A DNA stretch of 64,000 bases from Shinisaurus crocodilurus (GCA_021292165.1 CM037878.1:290270971-290334970), one strand, 5' to 3'; counted from the stretch's first letter, positions 34,619-46,005 are shown. The notes: generated from the sequence alone by a model not told the origin. Numbers and translations are program-made.

Positions 34619-37600
34619 CAGCAGTGGAACTGGGGGGAGGGGCATTGATACTGAAAACCTGCAGTTAATCTGCACCCCTTGCAGAGCAGGACCAGTGGCC
34701 AAGGCAGCCGTCCTCTTGGTTGGCGAGCAACGCAACACTGATCACATGGATTCTTCTGTGGGTGGGCGATCCTCCGAGAAGAGGGCTGTAAAGGAGTAAC
34801 TCCAAGATCTCCCTAGTGGCACGTTTGACAGTGGAGTTTTAACACGGGCAGCTTGAAACCTTTGAGAAATCCTCCTTGAGGATAAAGAAACTCCAGGGTA
34901 CTTCAAGATCGCTGCGGCCTTCTATGTTGAGGGGAGGTGTGTTGAAATTGTCTGGGATCTCTTGACAGGTGGGTAGAGCACGGAGCTGGAGGCAGCAGGG
35001 TCAGGCCGGTGGGTGGGGGTCTCCTTGTCCGGTGGGCCTTTTGCTTCATGAGCTGCTGCGATCTGTTCCGGGGCTCTTGTCAACGGCCCTGGCTTCTGGG
35101 TCCCGGCACAATGAAGCATCTTCGAGGAATCCTCGGCACAATGAAGCATCTTCGAGGAATCCTCCTTGAAGAATTGCTGTCCTCTGTCTTTCTCAGAGGG
35201 AGATGCCTGGCATTGCTTCCCTTCCACGAAGAGTCGAGAGAGACTTCCCACTGTGTCGAAGGGCCAGTCAAGGGTCTCCAGGAATAGAAGGCGGAACTTC
35301 TCCATCTCTCCCCCTCCTTTTCTTCCTCCTGGGTGGCCCCTCTTCATCCATGAGAAGAGGTTCTTTGAGTGGTTCCTTCTGAGTGGTTCTTTGAGTGGTT
35401 TCTTCTCTTCTTCCAAGGGAGGCAGGCAACATCAGATCAGAGCTCCCCTCCTGGATCAGAAGGCAGGCCACCTCCAGCCCTTCCAGGGTGCTTGTCTTCT
35501 TCAGGGAGGACGGGAGGTTCTTCGAGTGGTCGCAAACCAGAGAGGGAGCCCCGCGTTGTGTCAAAAGGATGCTTCTGAGAAATGTTTCCCTAAAGTATGG
35601 AGAGAGGCAGCATTTAAACACTCTTCGGTTTTGCCTACAGAACACATTCGATCATTTCTGCCGAGGCAAACCAGGTGGGTTTTTTATTGGCTTTTTAAGT
35701 ACAGAGGGAGCCCACAATAAAACAGCAGCACCGTATCAGTTCTGGTCTTCAGTTGATGTGCCCAACTGTCCATCCTGCCTTCCCAGCTTCAGAAAATTCA
35801 ATTGTGACCACCACAGCAGGGCTCACAATGGGATGTGCCCCTGCAGCTCTCCCCCTGACAAGGGAAAGTACCACTACACAGCTCTCCCTCTGCTGATATG
35901 CAAATAGACATCCCAAATTAGGTCATGGGCTTACCTCTGAGTACGTAATAGTCATGAGTGATGCCCACCAATATTGAGGCTTGTAGAAGTGAGCAGTAGT
36001 TCTCTCCAGCCAGCATTTAACTCCTGTTTTTATCAAAGCTGCCCATCCATACTATAGGAACATTGGGATCTGCCTTATGCTGAGTCGGACCCTTGGTCCA
36101 GCAGTGGAACTGGGGGGAGGGGCATTGATACTGAAAACCTGCAGTTAATCTGCACCCCTTGCAGAGCAGGACCAGTGGCCAAGGCAGCCGTCCTCTTGGT
36201 TGGCGAGCAACGCAACACTGATCACATGGATTGTTCTGTGGGTGGGCGATCCTCCGAGAAGAGGGCTGTAAAGGAGTACGGTAACTCCAAGATCTCCCTA
36301 GTAGCACGTTTGACAGTGGAGTTTTAACACGGGCAGCTTGAAACCTTTGAGAAATCCTCCTTGAGGATAAAGAAACTGCAGGGTACTTCAAGATCACTGC
36401 AGCCTTTTATGTTGAGGGGAGGTGTGTTGAAATTGTCTGGGATCTCTTGACAGGTGGGTAGAGCACGGAGCTGGAGGCAGCAGGGTCAGGCCGGTGGGTG
36501 GGGGTCTCCTTGTCCGGTGGGCCTTTTGCTTCATGAGCTGCTGCGATCTGTTCCGGGGCTCTTGTCAACGGCCCTGGCTTCTGGGTCCCGGGTCCCGGCA
36601 CAATGAAGCATCTTCGAGGAATCCTCGGCACAATGAAGCATCTTCGAGGAATCCTCCTTGAAGAATTGCTGTCCTCTGTCTTTCTCAGAGGGAGATGCCT
36701 GGCATTGCTTCCCTTCCACGAAGAGTCGAGAGAGACTTCCCACTGTGTCGAAGGGCCAGTCAAGGGTCTCCAGGAATAGAAGGCGGAACTTCTCCATCTC
36801 TCCCCCTCCTTTTCTTCCTCCTGGGTGGCCCCTCTTCATCCATGAGAAGAGGTTCTTTGAGTGGTTCCTTCTGAGTGGTTCTTTGAGTGGTTTCTTCTCT
36901 TCTTCCAAGGGAGGCAGGCAACATCAGATCAGAGCTCCCCTCCTGGATCAGAAGGCAGGCCACCTCCAGCCCTTCCAGGGTGCTTGTCTTCTTCAGGGAG
37001 GACGGGAGGTTCTTCGAGTGGTCGCAAACCAGAGAGGGAGCCCCGCGTTGTGTCAAAAGGATGCTTCTGAGAAATGTTTCCCTAAAGTATGGAGAGAGGC
37101 AGCATTTAAACACTCTTCGGTTTTGCCTACAGAACACATTCGATCATTTCTGCCGAGGCAAACCAGGTGGGTTTTTTATTGGCTTTTTAAGTACAGAGGG
37201 AGCCCACAATAAAACAGCAGCACCGTATCAGTTCTGGTCTTCAGTTGATGTGCCCAACTGTCCATCCTGCCTTCCCAGCTTCAGAAAATTCAATTGTGAC
37301 CACCACAGCAGGGCTCACAATGGGATGTGCCCCTGCAGCTCTCCCCCTGACAAGGGAAAGTACCACTACACAGCTCTCCCTCTGCTGATATGCAAATAGA
37401 CATCCCAAATTAGGTCATGGGCTTACCTCTGAGTACGTAATAGTCATGAGTGATGCCCACCAATACTGAGGCTTGTAGAAGTGAGCAGTAGTTCTCTCCA
37501 GCCAGCATTTAACTCCTGTTTTTATCAAAGCTGCCCATCCATACTATAGGAACATTGGGATCTGCCTTATGCTGAGTCGGACCCTTGGTCCAGCAGTGGA

Positions 37601-40387
37601 ACTGGGGGGAGGGGCATTGATACTGAAAACCTGCAGTTAATCTGCACCCCTTGCAGAGCAGGACCAGTGGCCAAGGCAGCCGTCTTCTTGGCTGGCGAGC
37701 AACGCAACACTGATCACATGGATTGTTCTGTGGGTGGGCGATCCTCCGAGAAGAGGGCTGTAAAGGAGTACGGTAACTCCAAGATCTCCCTAGTAGCACG
37801 TTTGACAGTGGAGTTTTAACACGGGCAGCTTGAAACCTTTGAGAAATCCTCCTTGAGGATAAAGAAACTGCAGGGTACTTCAAGATCACTGCAGCCTTTT
37901 ATGTTGAGGGGAGGTGTGTTGAAATTGTCTGGGATCTCTTGACAGGTGGGTAGAGCACGGAGCTGGAGGCAGCAGGGTCAGGTGGTTGGGTGGGGGTCTT
38001 CTTGTCCGGTGGGCCTTTTGCTTCATGAGCTGCTGCGATCTGTTCCGGGGCTCTTGTCAACGGCCCTGGCTTCTGGGTCCCGGCACAATGAAGCATCTTC
38101 GAGGAATGCTCGGCACAATGAAGCATCTTCGAGGAATCCTCCTTGAAGAACTGCTGTCCCACGTCTTTCTCAGAGGGAGATGCCTGGCATTGCTTCCCTT
38201 CCACGAAGAGAGAGACTTCCCACTCGTCGTGCTCATGCAGGCGTGGGCTGTGTCGAAGGGCCAGTCAAGGGTCTCCAGGAATAGAAGGCGGAACTTCTCC
38301 ATCTCTCTCCCTCCTTTTCTTCCTCCTGGGTGGCCCCTCTTCATCCATGAGAGCAGCTCCTTCTCTTCTTCCAAGGGAGGCAGGCAACATCGGATCAGAG
38401 CCGCCCGTGAATCAGAAGGCAGGCCACCTACCAGACCTTCCAGGGTGCTTGTCTTCTTCAGGGAGGTTCTTTGAGTGGTCGTAAGCCGGAGAATGAGCCC
38501 CACATTGTGTCGGAAGAAGCCTTCTGAGAAATGTTTCCCCAAAGTATGGAGAGAGGCAACATTTAAACTCTCTTCGGTTTTGCCTACAGAACACCTTCGA
38601 TCACTTCTGCTGAGTCAAACCAGGTGGGTTTTTTGTTTGCTTTTAAGATACAGAGTGAGCCCACAATAAAACAGCACCACCGTATCAGTTCTGGTCTTCA
38701 GTTGATGTGCCCAACTGTCCATCCTGCCTCCCCAGCTTCAGAAAATTCAATTGTGACCACCACAGCAGGGCTCACAATGGGATGTGCCACTGCAGCTCTC
38801 CCCCTGACAAGGGAAAGTACCACTACACAGCTCTCCCTCTGATGATATGCAAATAGACATCCCAAATTAGGTCATGGGCTTACCTCTGAGTACGTAATAG
38901 TCATGAGTGATGCCCACCAATACTGAGGCTTGTAGAAGTGAGCAGTAGTTCTCTCCAGCCAGCATTTAACTCCTGTTTTTATCAAAGCTGCCCATCCATA
39001 CTATAGGAACATTGGGATCTGCCTTATACTGAGTCGGACCCTTGGTCCAGCAGTGGAACTGGGGGGAGGGGCATTGATACTGAAAACCTGCAGTTAATCT
39101 GCACCCCTTGCAGAGCAGGACCAGTGGCCAAGGCAGCCGTCTTCTTGGTTGGCGAGCAACGCAACACTGATCACATGGATTCTTCTGTGGGTGGGCGATC
39201 CTCCGAGAAGAGGGCTGTAAAGGAGTAACTCCAAGATCTCCCTAGTGGCACGTTTGACAGTGGAGTTTTAACACGGGCAGCTTGAAACCTTTGAGAAATC
39301 CTCCTTGAGGATAAAGAAACTCCAGGGTACTTCAAGATCGCTGCGGCCTTCTATGTTGAGGGGAGGTGTGTTGAAATTGTCCGGGATCTCTTGACAGGTG
39401 GGTAGAGCACACAGCTGGAGGCAGCAGGGTCAGGCCGGTGGGTGGGGGTCTCCTTGTCCGGTGGGCCTTTTGCTTCATGAGCTGCTGCGATCTGTTCCGG
39501 GGCTCTTGTCAACAGCCCTGGCTTCTGGGTCCCGGCACAATGAAGCATCTTCGAGGAATCCTCCTTGAAGAACTGCTGTCCTCTGTCTTTCTCAGAGGGA
39601 GATGCCTGGCATTGCTTCCCTTCCACGAAGAGTCGAGAGAGACTTCCCACGGCCTAGTTCTGGGGTTTCGCTGCCGTCCTCATGCAGGCGTGGGCTGTGT
39701 CGAAGGGCCAGTCAAGGGTCTCCAGGAATAGAAGGCGGAACTTCTCCATCTCTCCCCCTCCTTTTCTTCCTCCTGGGTGGCCCCTCTTCATCCATGAGAA
39801 GAGGTTCTTTGAGTGGTTCCTTCTGAGTGGTTCTTTGAGTGGTTTCCTCTCTTCTTCCAAGGGAGGCAGGCAACATCAGATCAGAGCTCCCCTCCTGGAT
39901 CAGAAGGCAGGCCACCTCCAGCCCTTCCAGGGTGCTTGTCTTCTTCAGGGAGGACGGGAGGTTCTTCGAGTGGTCGCAAACCAGAGAGGGAGCCTAGCGT
40001 TGTGTCAAAAGGATGCTTCTGAGAAATGTTTCCCTAAAGTATGGAGAGAGGCAGCATTTAAACACTCTTCGGTTTTGCCTACAGAACACATTCGATCACT
40101 TCTGCCGAGGCAAACCAGGTGGGTTTTTTATTGGCTTTTTAAGTACAGAGGGAGCCCACAATAAAACAGCACCACCGTATCAATTCTGGTCTTCAGTTGA
40201 TGTGCCCAACTGTCCATCCTGCCTCCCCAGCTTCAGAAAATTCAATTGTGACCACCACAGCAGGGCTCACAATGGGATGTGCCCCTGCAGCTCTCCCCCT
40301 GGCAAGGGAAAGTACCACTACACAGCTCTCCCTTTGCTGATATGCAAATAGACATCCCAAATTAGGTCATGGGCTTACCTCTGAGTA

Positions 40388-40535
40388 CCATTTTTCCGTG
40401 TATAAGACGCCCCCACTGGGCAGTTTCGCAACCGTGCGGTTCTCTCCTTGGCTTACTTCCATGTATAAGACGACCCCCAATTTTTAGTCTAACGATTTTA
40501 GGGAAAAGTATAGTCTTATACATGGAAAAATACTG
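40388..40535. mobile_element. Tc1/mariner-type MITE with TA duplication
   Basis: Ends CCATTTTTCCGTGTATAAGAC and complement of GTCTTATACATGGAAAAATA. Inserted at a TA of the last macrosatellite II unit: the uninterrupted site GAGTACGTAATAG is seen in the other units. Confidence 0.85.
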
Positions 40536-40639
40536 TAAGTAATAGTCATGATGAGTGATACCCACCAATACTGAGGCTTGTAGAAGTGAGCAGTATTTCT
40601 CTCCCGCCAACATTTAACTCTTGTTTTTATCAAAGCTGT

Positions 40640-40830
40640 CCATCCATAGGAACATTGGGATCTGCCTTAAACTGAGTCGGACCCTTGGTCCATCTAGCCT
40701 AGTGCTGTCAACACTGACACATGCAGTGTCTTCTAACAGTGCCTGTGCCCATCAGCCTCAGCTAGCCTGCCAATGGTCAGGAATGCTGGGGGGAGTTGTC
40801 CAAAACATTTGTAGGGCACCGGGTTGTCAT
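40640..40830 (+). repeat. Dispersed LINE/SINE-type repeat continuing past the array edge
   Basis: AGGAACATTGGGATCTGCCT and GGACCCTTGGTCCATCTAGC occur here with the full 3' continuation (CAACACTGACACATGCAG), whereas all internal array units stop at GGTCCA. A MITE family C fragment follows at about 40762. Confidence 0.6.
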
Positions 40831-41518
40831 CATCATCATCAACCGATCACTCGTGACCGAGTAAGATTGTCTTCCGGGATAAAAGGAGGAAATTCTAAAG
40901 AAGATTGTGTAGACTCTAGCGATGGTCGATGGGTCCGTAAGTGACTGTGGAGGCCAATTCTAGATCCACACAGCTTCCCACAGTGAGGACACAGGTTACC
41001 AGATGGAAGATGGTCCTGTAAAGGATTCATTTGACGTGCTTTTCGCTTAGCACGTTTCTCCCTTTCACCTTGCACTCGGGCTTCTTCAAAGTCCATGGAA
41101 CCTTTGTGAAAGGCCAACCTCCAGTTAGATCGTTCATGGGCCAGAGCTTCCCAGTTTTCGATGTTTATATTGCATTTTTTTAGATTAGCCTTATGAACAT
41201 CTTTAAACCTCTTATATTGACCACCGATATTCCGCTTTCCATCCTTGAGTTGGGAGTAAAGTAACTGCTTTGGGAGACGGCAGTCAGGCATTCGAACAAC
41301 ATGACCGGTCCACTGAAGTTGGCGTTGAAGGATCATTTTTCCAATGCTAGTAGTCTTTGCTTCTTCCAGTACACTGACATTTGTTCGCCTATCTTCCCAA
41401 GTAATTTGCAGGATTTTCCGGAGGCAACGTTGATGAAACCTTTCAAGGAGGTGGAAGTGACGTTTATAGATAGTCCATCTTTTGCAGGCATACAATAAAG
41501 TTGGTAATACAATGGGAG
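40831..41518 (-). mobile_element. RTE-like LINE copy, 5' truncated
   Basis: The minus strand encodes the same C-terminus as the 20.3-kb copy (frame 41495-40839, 218 codons including the C2H2 finger). The (ATC)n run at 40829 is the 3' tail. Confidence 0.85.
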
Positions 41519-42229
41519 GTAGCTGTCAGACATAATGTAGAACATCCTCTTCCTTCCCTAGAGGGAGTGGAGGCCGTCTCCCAAGTCCTCCTCCAAGGGA
41601 GAGATCTTAACCGACATCAGCCTGGAACGCAAGAGCGGGCCGGAGGGGCCACTGAGGAGTGGGTGGGCGGCACCGCCTCTCGCTTGCACCCCTCACAGTC
41701 ACTGTTGTGCCTGGAGTGTTGAGGGGAGATACCCATCCCTTCCCTGGTGGCTGGGGATGATGGGAGTTGTAGACCGACACATCTGGAAGTCACCAGATTG
41801 GGGAAAGCTGCTTTGCACACACAAGTATACAAATGCAACACCGTTCCAAGGGTGACACTGTGAACTGAGAGGCATTTTTTTGTTGTTGTTCTTACGCAGT
41901 CTCATAGAGGTAACCTTCAGCCTGGCTCCAGCTCCCCCAGTGATCCTCGCCGGGTCTTCCATGAGCTCCAGCCAGCTGCTGCCTCTTTTTCTCCCAGGGG
42001 CAGGCACTGCTGCGCCAGTCCGAGATGCCATCCCAGTGTTTTCCCAATCATAGCAAGGTGGGCGGGGGGGGGGACGGGGGGACGACGACCTTTTTTGGCT
42101 TTCTGTTTGAGTGATGGCGCTCGGGGCCAATGGGGCTGCTGCAAACTTTATTGGTTCTGCATGGGGCTAGGAGCCAGACCCCGCCCTGCCTGGAGGTGGT
42201 GGTGGTGGGAATGAAGCCCTTTAACAAAG
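41519..42229. other. Intergenic stretch without gene
   Basis: Moderately GC-rich. Contains a MITE family C remnant at about 41733-41815 (GATGGGAGTTGTAGACCGAC) and G/C homopolymers near 42061. No supportable gene. Confidence 0.4.
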
Positions 42230-42845
42230 CCAGGTGAGGAGCGGAGGAGCAATGCGCTGGGGCTCCGTGGGGCAGCAGGAGGCCGGCCTTGCAGGGCGTG
42301 GCCCCGGAGGACTGGGCGCAGCGCGTCAGTCTCGCCCAGGCGCGCGTGAGCCGAGCCCAGCCCTGCGCTCGAGCCGCGGATCCTCCTCGGCAGCGCCCCT
42401 CTCGCACGGCAGCCTCCGCGCTGCCTCTTTCAACACGGATCCAGATCAGGGAAAAGAAATCCCACCCCCCTACACAAAAAAAAGAAGAAGACGAAGGAAA
42501 AGGAGAGGGGGTGGGACCATTGGCAGAGTCTTTACACCAGTGTTCTCCAACCTTGGGTCCCCAGATGTTTTTGGCCTACAACTCCCAGCATGCCCCAGCC
42601 AGCATAGCTGGCTGGGGCATGCTGGGAGTTGTAGGCCAAAAACATCTGGGGACCCAAGGTTGGAGAACACTGCTTTTAACACGGACGCGAGGGAGCGGAG
42701 AGATGGTGTTCGGATCGTGGGAAGGCGCGGGCAGGGGAGACGCGGAGAGCAGGTCGGCCGCAGCCTGCCAAGGGGAGGTCGCCCTCGCCTTGCACATGCC
42801 TGAGCCGCGGACGGCGTCCGTCCAGCTGGGACCTGCCTTCTAGCC
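42230..42845. promoter_or_regulatory. Orphan CpG-rich patch split by a MITE
   Basis: CpG-dense sequence at 42280-42440 and 42675-42835 with E-box/GC-box-like words, interrupted by a family A MITE. It lies 8.3 kb upstream of DNAJB13 exon 1. No known first exon is recognised. Could be a decayed or alternative promoter. Confidence 0.35.
42538..42672. mobile_element. hAT MITE, family A, full length
   Basis: 135-bp palindrome. Flanks CTTTACAC and CTTTTAAC are a possible mutated 8-bp duplication. Confidence 0.88.
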
Positions 42846-42894
42846 TTGCTGGTTGTGAAGCTGGCTCTCTGGGTCATTGCTTCTAGCGACCCGG

Positions 42895-42985
42895 CGCCCT
42901 CCGGATGTGTTGGACTGCAATTCCCATCGTCCCCAGCCAGCCCAGCCAATGGGAGTTGTTGTGCCACGCATCTGGATCAGCCTGC
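42895..42985. mobile_element. MITE, family C
   Basis: 'GCGCCCTCCGGATGTGTTGG', ACTGCAATTCCCATC and CCCAGCCAGCCCAGCCAATG. Confidence 0.5.
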
Positions 42986-43139
42986 CAGGTTGTGGAAGGC
43001 TGGGAATGCGAGCGGGGGGGGGGGGGCTGTCAAAGAGAGCAAAGATTCTGTTGCAACTGAACAGCTGTGGAAGGACTGCCCTGCTTCTGCGCTTCCACTT
43101 CTGGGGAACCGGATTCTGCACTCAAGCGGTCATTGATTG

Positions 43140-43225
43140 AGAATGTAAGCCGCCTTGGGTTCCTTGCAGGGGAAAAAGGCGGGGTATAAATATAATAAAT
43201 AATAATAAATAAATAAAAATAAATT

Positions 43226-43226
<1 letters not shown>
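43140..43226 (+). mobile_element. SINE 3' fragment plus (TC)n
   Basis: 'GTAAGCCGCCTTGGGTTCC' and GGCGGGGTATAAATATAATA with (AATA)n, running into a TC microsatellite at 43227-43262. Confidence 0.75.

Positions 43227-43262
<36 letters not shown>
43227..43262 (+). repeat. (TC)n microsatellite
   Basis: About 17 TC units. Confidence 0.95.
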
Positions 43263-43265
<3 letters not shown>

Positions 43266-43311
43266 CAGCCCCCCCCCGTTTATTTTCTCTAGCTTTATCG
43301 ACCCCCAACCT

Positions 43312-43436
43312 TGGTGTAGTCTTATGCACGTTTAGACAGAAAGAAGTCCTACAACTCTCAGCATTCCCCAGCCAGGGGAGTGCTGCAAGTTGTAGGACTT
43401 CTTTCTGTCCCAAACACACATGGGATTGCATCCGTA
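43312..43436. mobile_element. Palindromic MITE, family B
   Basis: Arms TTTAGACAGAAAGAAGTCC and GGACTTCTTTCTGTC around TACAACTCTCAGCATTCCCC. Confidence 0.75.
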
Positions 43437-43738
43437 GTGTGTTTAACTCCCAAGCTGCCCCCCTCTGGAAGCATTCTAAGGCTAGAAGCGGACGGTTAAG
43501 AGAGAGGCAAGGACTGGGTTGCCTGCCTCCACCCAAGTAGGTTTTGCAGGTTTTTGAACGTATGCAAAAGCCTGCCAAGCCTGTTGAGTCCAGAGGTGAA
43601 GGTGAGCTGAAGTCGCCATCTACGTTGCCGCTTTCAAAGTGCCTTCCGGTCTCTGAAAGATCCATCAACTGTCTCCAGCCTGAGAGGCTGCTACACATGA
43701 TGGCACAGGCTTCCTTGAGAGTCAATTCTCTTGAATTT

Positions 43739-43967
43739 TTTTTTTTATTACATTTATACCCCGCCTTTTTTCCTGCAAGGAACCCAAGGCGGCTTACATA
43801 ATCCTCCTCCTCCTCCATTTTATCCCCACAACAACCCTGTGAGGTAGGTTAGGCTGAGAGTCAGTGACTGGCCCAAAGTCACCCAGTGAGTTTCATGGCT
43901 GAGCGGGGACTCGAACCCGGATCTCCCGAGTCCCAGTCCGACACTCTCACCACTACGCCACACTGGC
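43739..43967 (-). mobile_element. tRNA-derived squamate SINE, well preserved
   Basis: Minus strand: GTGTGGCGTAGTGGTGAGAG (A box), GGTTCGAGTCC (B box), conserved body and GGCGGGGTATAAATGTAATA end. Confidence 0.85.
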
Positions 43968-44559
43968 AAAGGGGCACGGGGGTTCCTTTCTTTCAGTATA
44001 GAACTCTTTTTACCAGTCTGGGGAAGGCTGATCCGTATCTCCTCTGTAATCCTTTATTTACTGCTCTGTACATATTTACTGTATTTACTTACTGTATTAT
44101 TGCTCTTTTCCAAATCTCATCTTCACCAGCTCCAGCCGTCTCCAATGTTTCATCATCAAAAAACACCTATTGTATCTCAGGTGCTTTATTAATAGAAGTC
44201 AGGTCAAGAATAAAAACCAGAAGAACAACAGGCAGCCCTCTTTTCTTTCACATCTTCATTAGCGTTTGCAAATGTCTATCTGGGAGCCTCCTAGGATGTC
44301 GTCGTACAATTTGTAAAAATAATACCGTTGTTGTTGTTGTTGTAAAATAATAATTTTTAAAACTGCGCTATTTATGCATCTTGAGTTTGAATTGGTGAGG
44401 GCATGACACGGAGGGGGCAGGAGGCCTGGCTTTGGGGAAATGTTGAAAAAAATTGCAAGATGCTGTTTGGGAATCTGACGGAAAACACCCCCCCCCCCCA
44501 AAGCTAAATCGCTCACCAAGGCAGTAAAGTCAGCGGGTAGAGGAGGGCTTTGACACCCT

Positions 44560-44735
44560 CTAACGCCAGAGACTCGCTTTGATATAAGAGTGTTTTGCAT
44601 TATAAGCACGGTTCCGGAACGAATTATGCTTGCAATACAAGGTATGACTGTATATGGATAAGAGAGATGAACACCCATTTTTTTATTGTCAAAGATGAAA
44701 GGAGACCCAGTGAAAACAACGCACAAGTTGTTTGT
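44560..44735 (-). repeat. Inverted copy of the 18.7-kb / 46.7-kb segment with partial Tigger-like end
   Basis: GCGAGTCTCTGG reads here as its complement, then CAAGGTATGACTG ends the element at 44650. The adjoining flank (TCTTATCCATATACAG complement through CACTGGGTCTCC complement) is shared with both other copies. Confidence 0.7.
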
Positions 44736-44864
44736 GTTTTGGAGGGTGTCAACACACCCTCCAACACACCCTCTGGAGGGTGTCAAAGCTAAGTCCCATC
44801 TCTGGTACTAAACCAGAGGGATCATGGCACAAGTGTGCCTTTTTATCTCAAAACTCTGCCACTG

Positions 44865-45060
44865 ATTTTGGCAAGAACAGACCAGGCAGACAAACCCAAA
44901 ATAACCAGGCAGGCAGAGGAGGCAGGGAACCCCAAAGCAGGCAGGCAGAGGCCTTTGTCTTGAACAATTCAAACTGTGGAACTGGTTAAGAAGAGACCAG
45001 GCAGGCAGAGGAGGCTGGGAACCCCAAACAGGCAGGCAGAGGCAGCCAAACCCAAAATGT
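44865..45060. repeat. CAGGCAGG-rich imperfect tandem repeat
   Basis: The module ACCAGGCAGGCAGAGGAGGC / GGGAACCCCAAA recurs two to three times with an intervening unique piece. Confidence 0.6.
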
Positions 45061-45154
45061 CTGAAAGGTTGCATTTTAGAAAAATGATTTTAAAAAAATA
45101 AACTTGGATTGTTACTGCAACTAGGTCCAGACAGCACCTGCAGGTGGCATCAAG

Positions 45155-45295
45155 CCTTGACGAGTCCTTGGTCTCGAGTCCCGAGTCGAGTCTCGAGTCC
45201 CATTAAAAATATTGGGACTCGAGTGCGACTCGAGTCAGAGGGGGGACTCAGTCCGACTCACGAGTCGAGTCCTGGAGTCCGAGTCCCCATCCCTG
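45155..45295. repeat. GACTCGAGTC-rich self-complementary repeat
   Basis: More than ten copies of GAGTC / GACTC, many fused as CTCGAG or GACTCGAG, in 140 bp around AAAAATATTGG. Strong hairpin potential. Confidence 0.8.
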
Positions 45296-45462
45296 GAATG
45301 GCAACGCCTTGGACACTCTGGGAGCATCTGAACAGCCAGGGCTCCGAGGTTGGGGGAGAGACCTCAGAGGCGGTCGTTTGCGGGGAAGGGAGGCCAACTA
45401 CCACAGATGCAGCATCCCGGCTGCGCCTCAGCCTCCTCTCTTCGCGCTCCGAGGCGCCATAC

Positions 45463-46005
45463 TGTTAGAATATGGAGTTCCCATATTCAGGTTTTGCCTT
45501 CGGGCAAGGTTGTTACAGAACCCAGGCCTGATCAAGGTCAGGACTGAGCAAAGTTTCACCTTTGGCCCAGTAAGGGAAACTGTACAGTTTTTTGTGCCCA
45601 GGGAATCTGGAGCAAGGGTCGTGCTAAATTGTGTGCAGCTGGGGTGACATCATGCCTTGATGCAGCTGGCATTACCTCATTTAGCATGTGACTGTACCAT
45701 AATGTATATAAGGTGTGTAATGTCTTTGTAATCTTGTTGGGAGAAAAGGAGTATAGGTGAATTAGTGAGTATTGGTAAGAGAGCATTCTGATAGATAAGA
45801 GATTGTTTGTGTGTCATGACTGTAACTGTTTTGTCTGACATACTATTCTCTTTGCACTTTTGTATCATATCACTCTGTAATCTGTTCATGTTTTTACAAG
45901 TCATAGTTTTAGTAAACCTCTGTGTTTAAAAGAAACTGACTTGTCGTTTTGCTTTTTCGCCTACTGACCTAGCACACGTTTTTTCTCTACTACCCTAACT
46001 TCACA
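45463..46005 (+). mobile_element. Possible solo LTR
   Basis: Begins TGTTAGAATATGG and ends near CTAACTTCACA (TG...CA). Has a TATA-like GTATATAAGG at 45704-45713 about mid-length and a T-rich R/U5-like 3' third. No internal retroviral genes, and no target duplication could be read, so this remains tentative. Sequence 46006-46540 shows nothing recognisable except an A-run and a short GAAA run near 46345-46385. Confidence 0.35.

Larger units (their letters stand above)
29104..40700. repeat. Macrosatellite II: eight tandem units of about 1.45-1.49 kb (first one 1.11 kb)
   Basis: The anchor CAGCAGTGGAA(C/A)TGGGG recurs at 29104, 30215, 31667, 33143, 34619, 36099, 37591 and 39048, giving periods 1111, 1452, 1476, 1476, 1480, 1492 and 1457. 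A second anchor (ATGTTGAGGGGAGGTGTG) gives the same ladder: 29409, 30518, 31972, 33448, 34924, 36409, 37901, 39353. Unit 1 lacks about 0.5 kb and has an extra 150 bp. Each full unit ends inside a dispersed repeat (GGACCCTTGGTCCA). Frames of up to 184 codons recur on both strands, but none resembles a known protein. Confidence 0.93.

Noticed and set aside
34922..37212. Recurrent open frames of 110-184 codons on both strands of macrosatellite II as a tandem gene family
   Set aside because: Frames overlap on both strands, start and stop at different points in different units, shift with small indels, and match no protein family I know. Low stop density in a homogenised GC-moderate unit explains them.
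21782..40700. CRISPR-like or phage-like array
   Set aside because: Repeat units are kilobases long without short spacers, and the genome is clearly vertebrate with spliced genes.
42234..42967. Overlapping frames of 165-189 codons at 42.2-43.0 kb
   Set aside because: They read through a palindromic MITE and CpG-rich DNA with no family-like motif.
43739..43967. tRNA gene on the minus strand
   Set aside because: A and B boxes are present but the sequence cannot close a full cloverleaf and continues into a SINE body with AAATA tail; four sibling copies exist.
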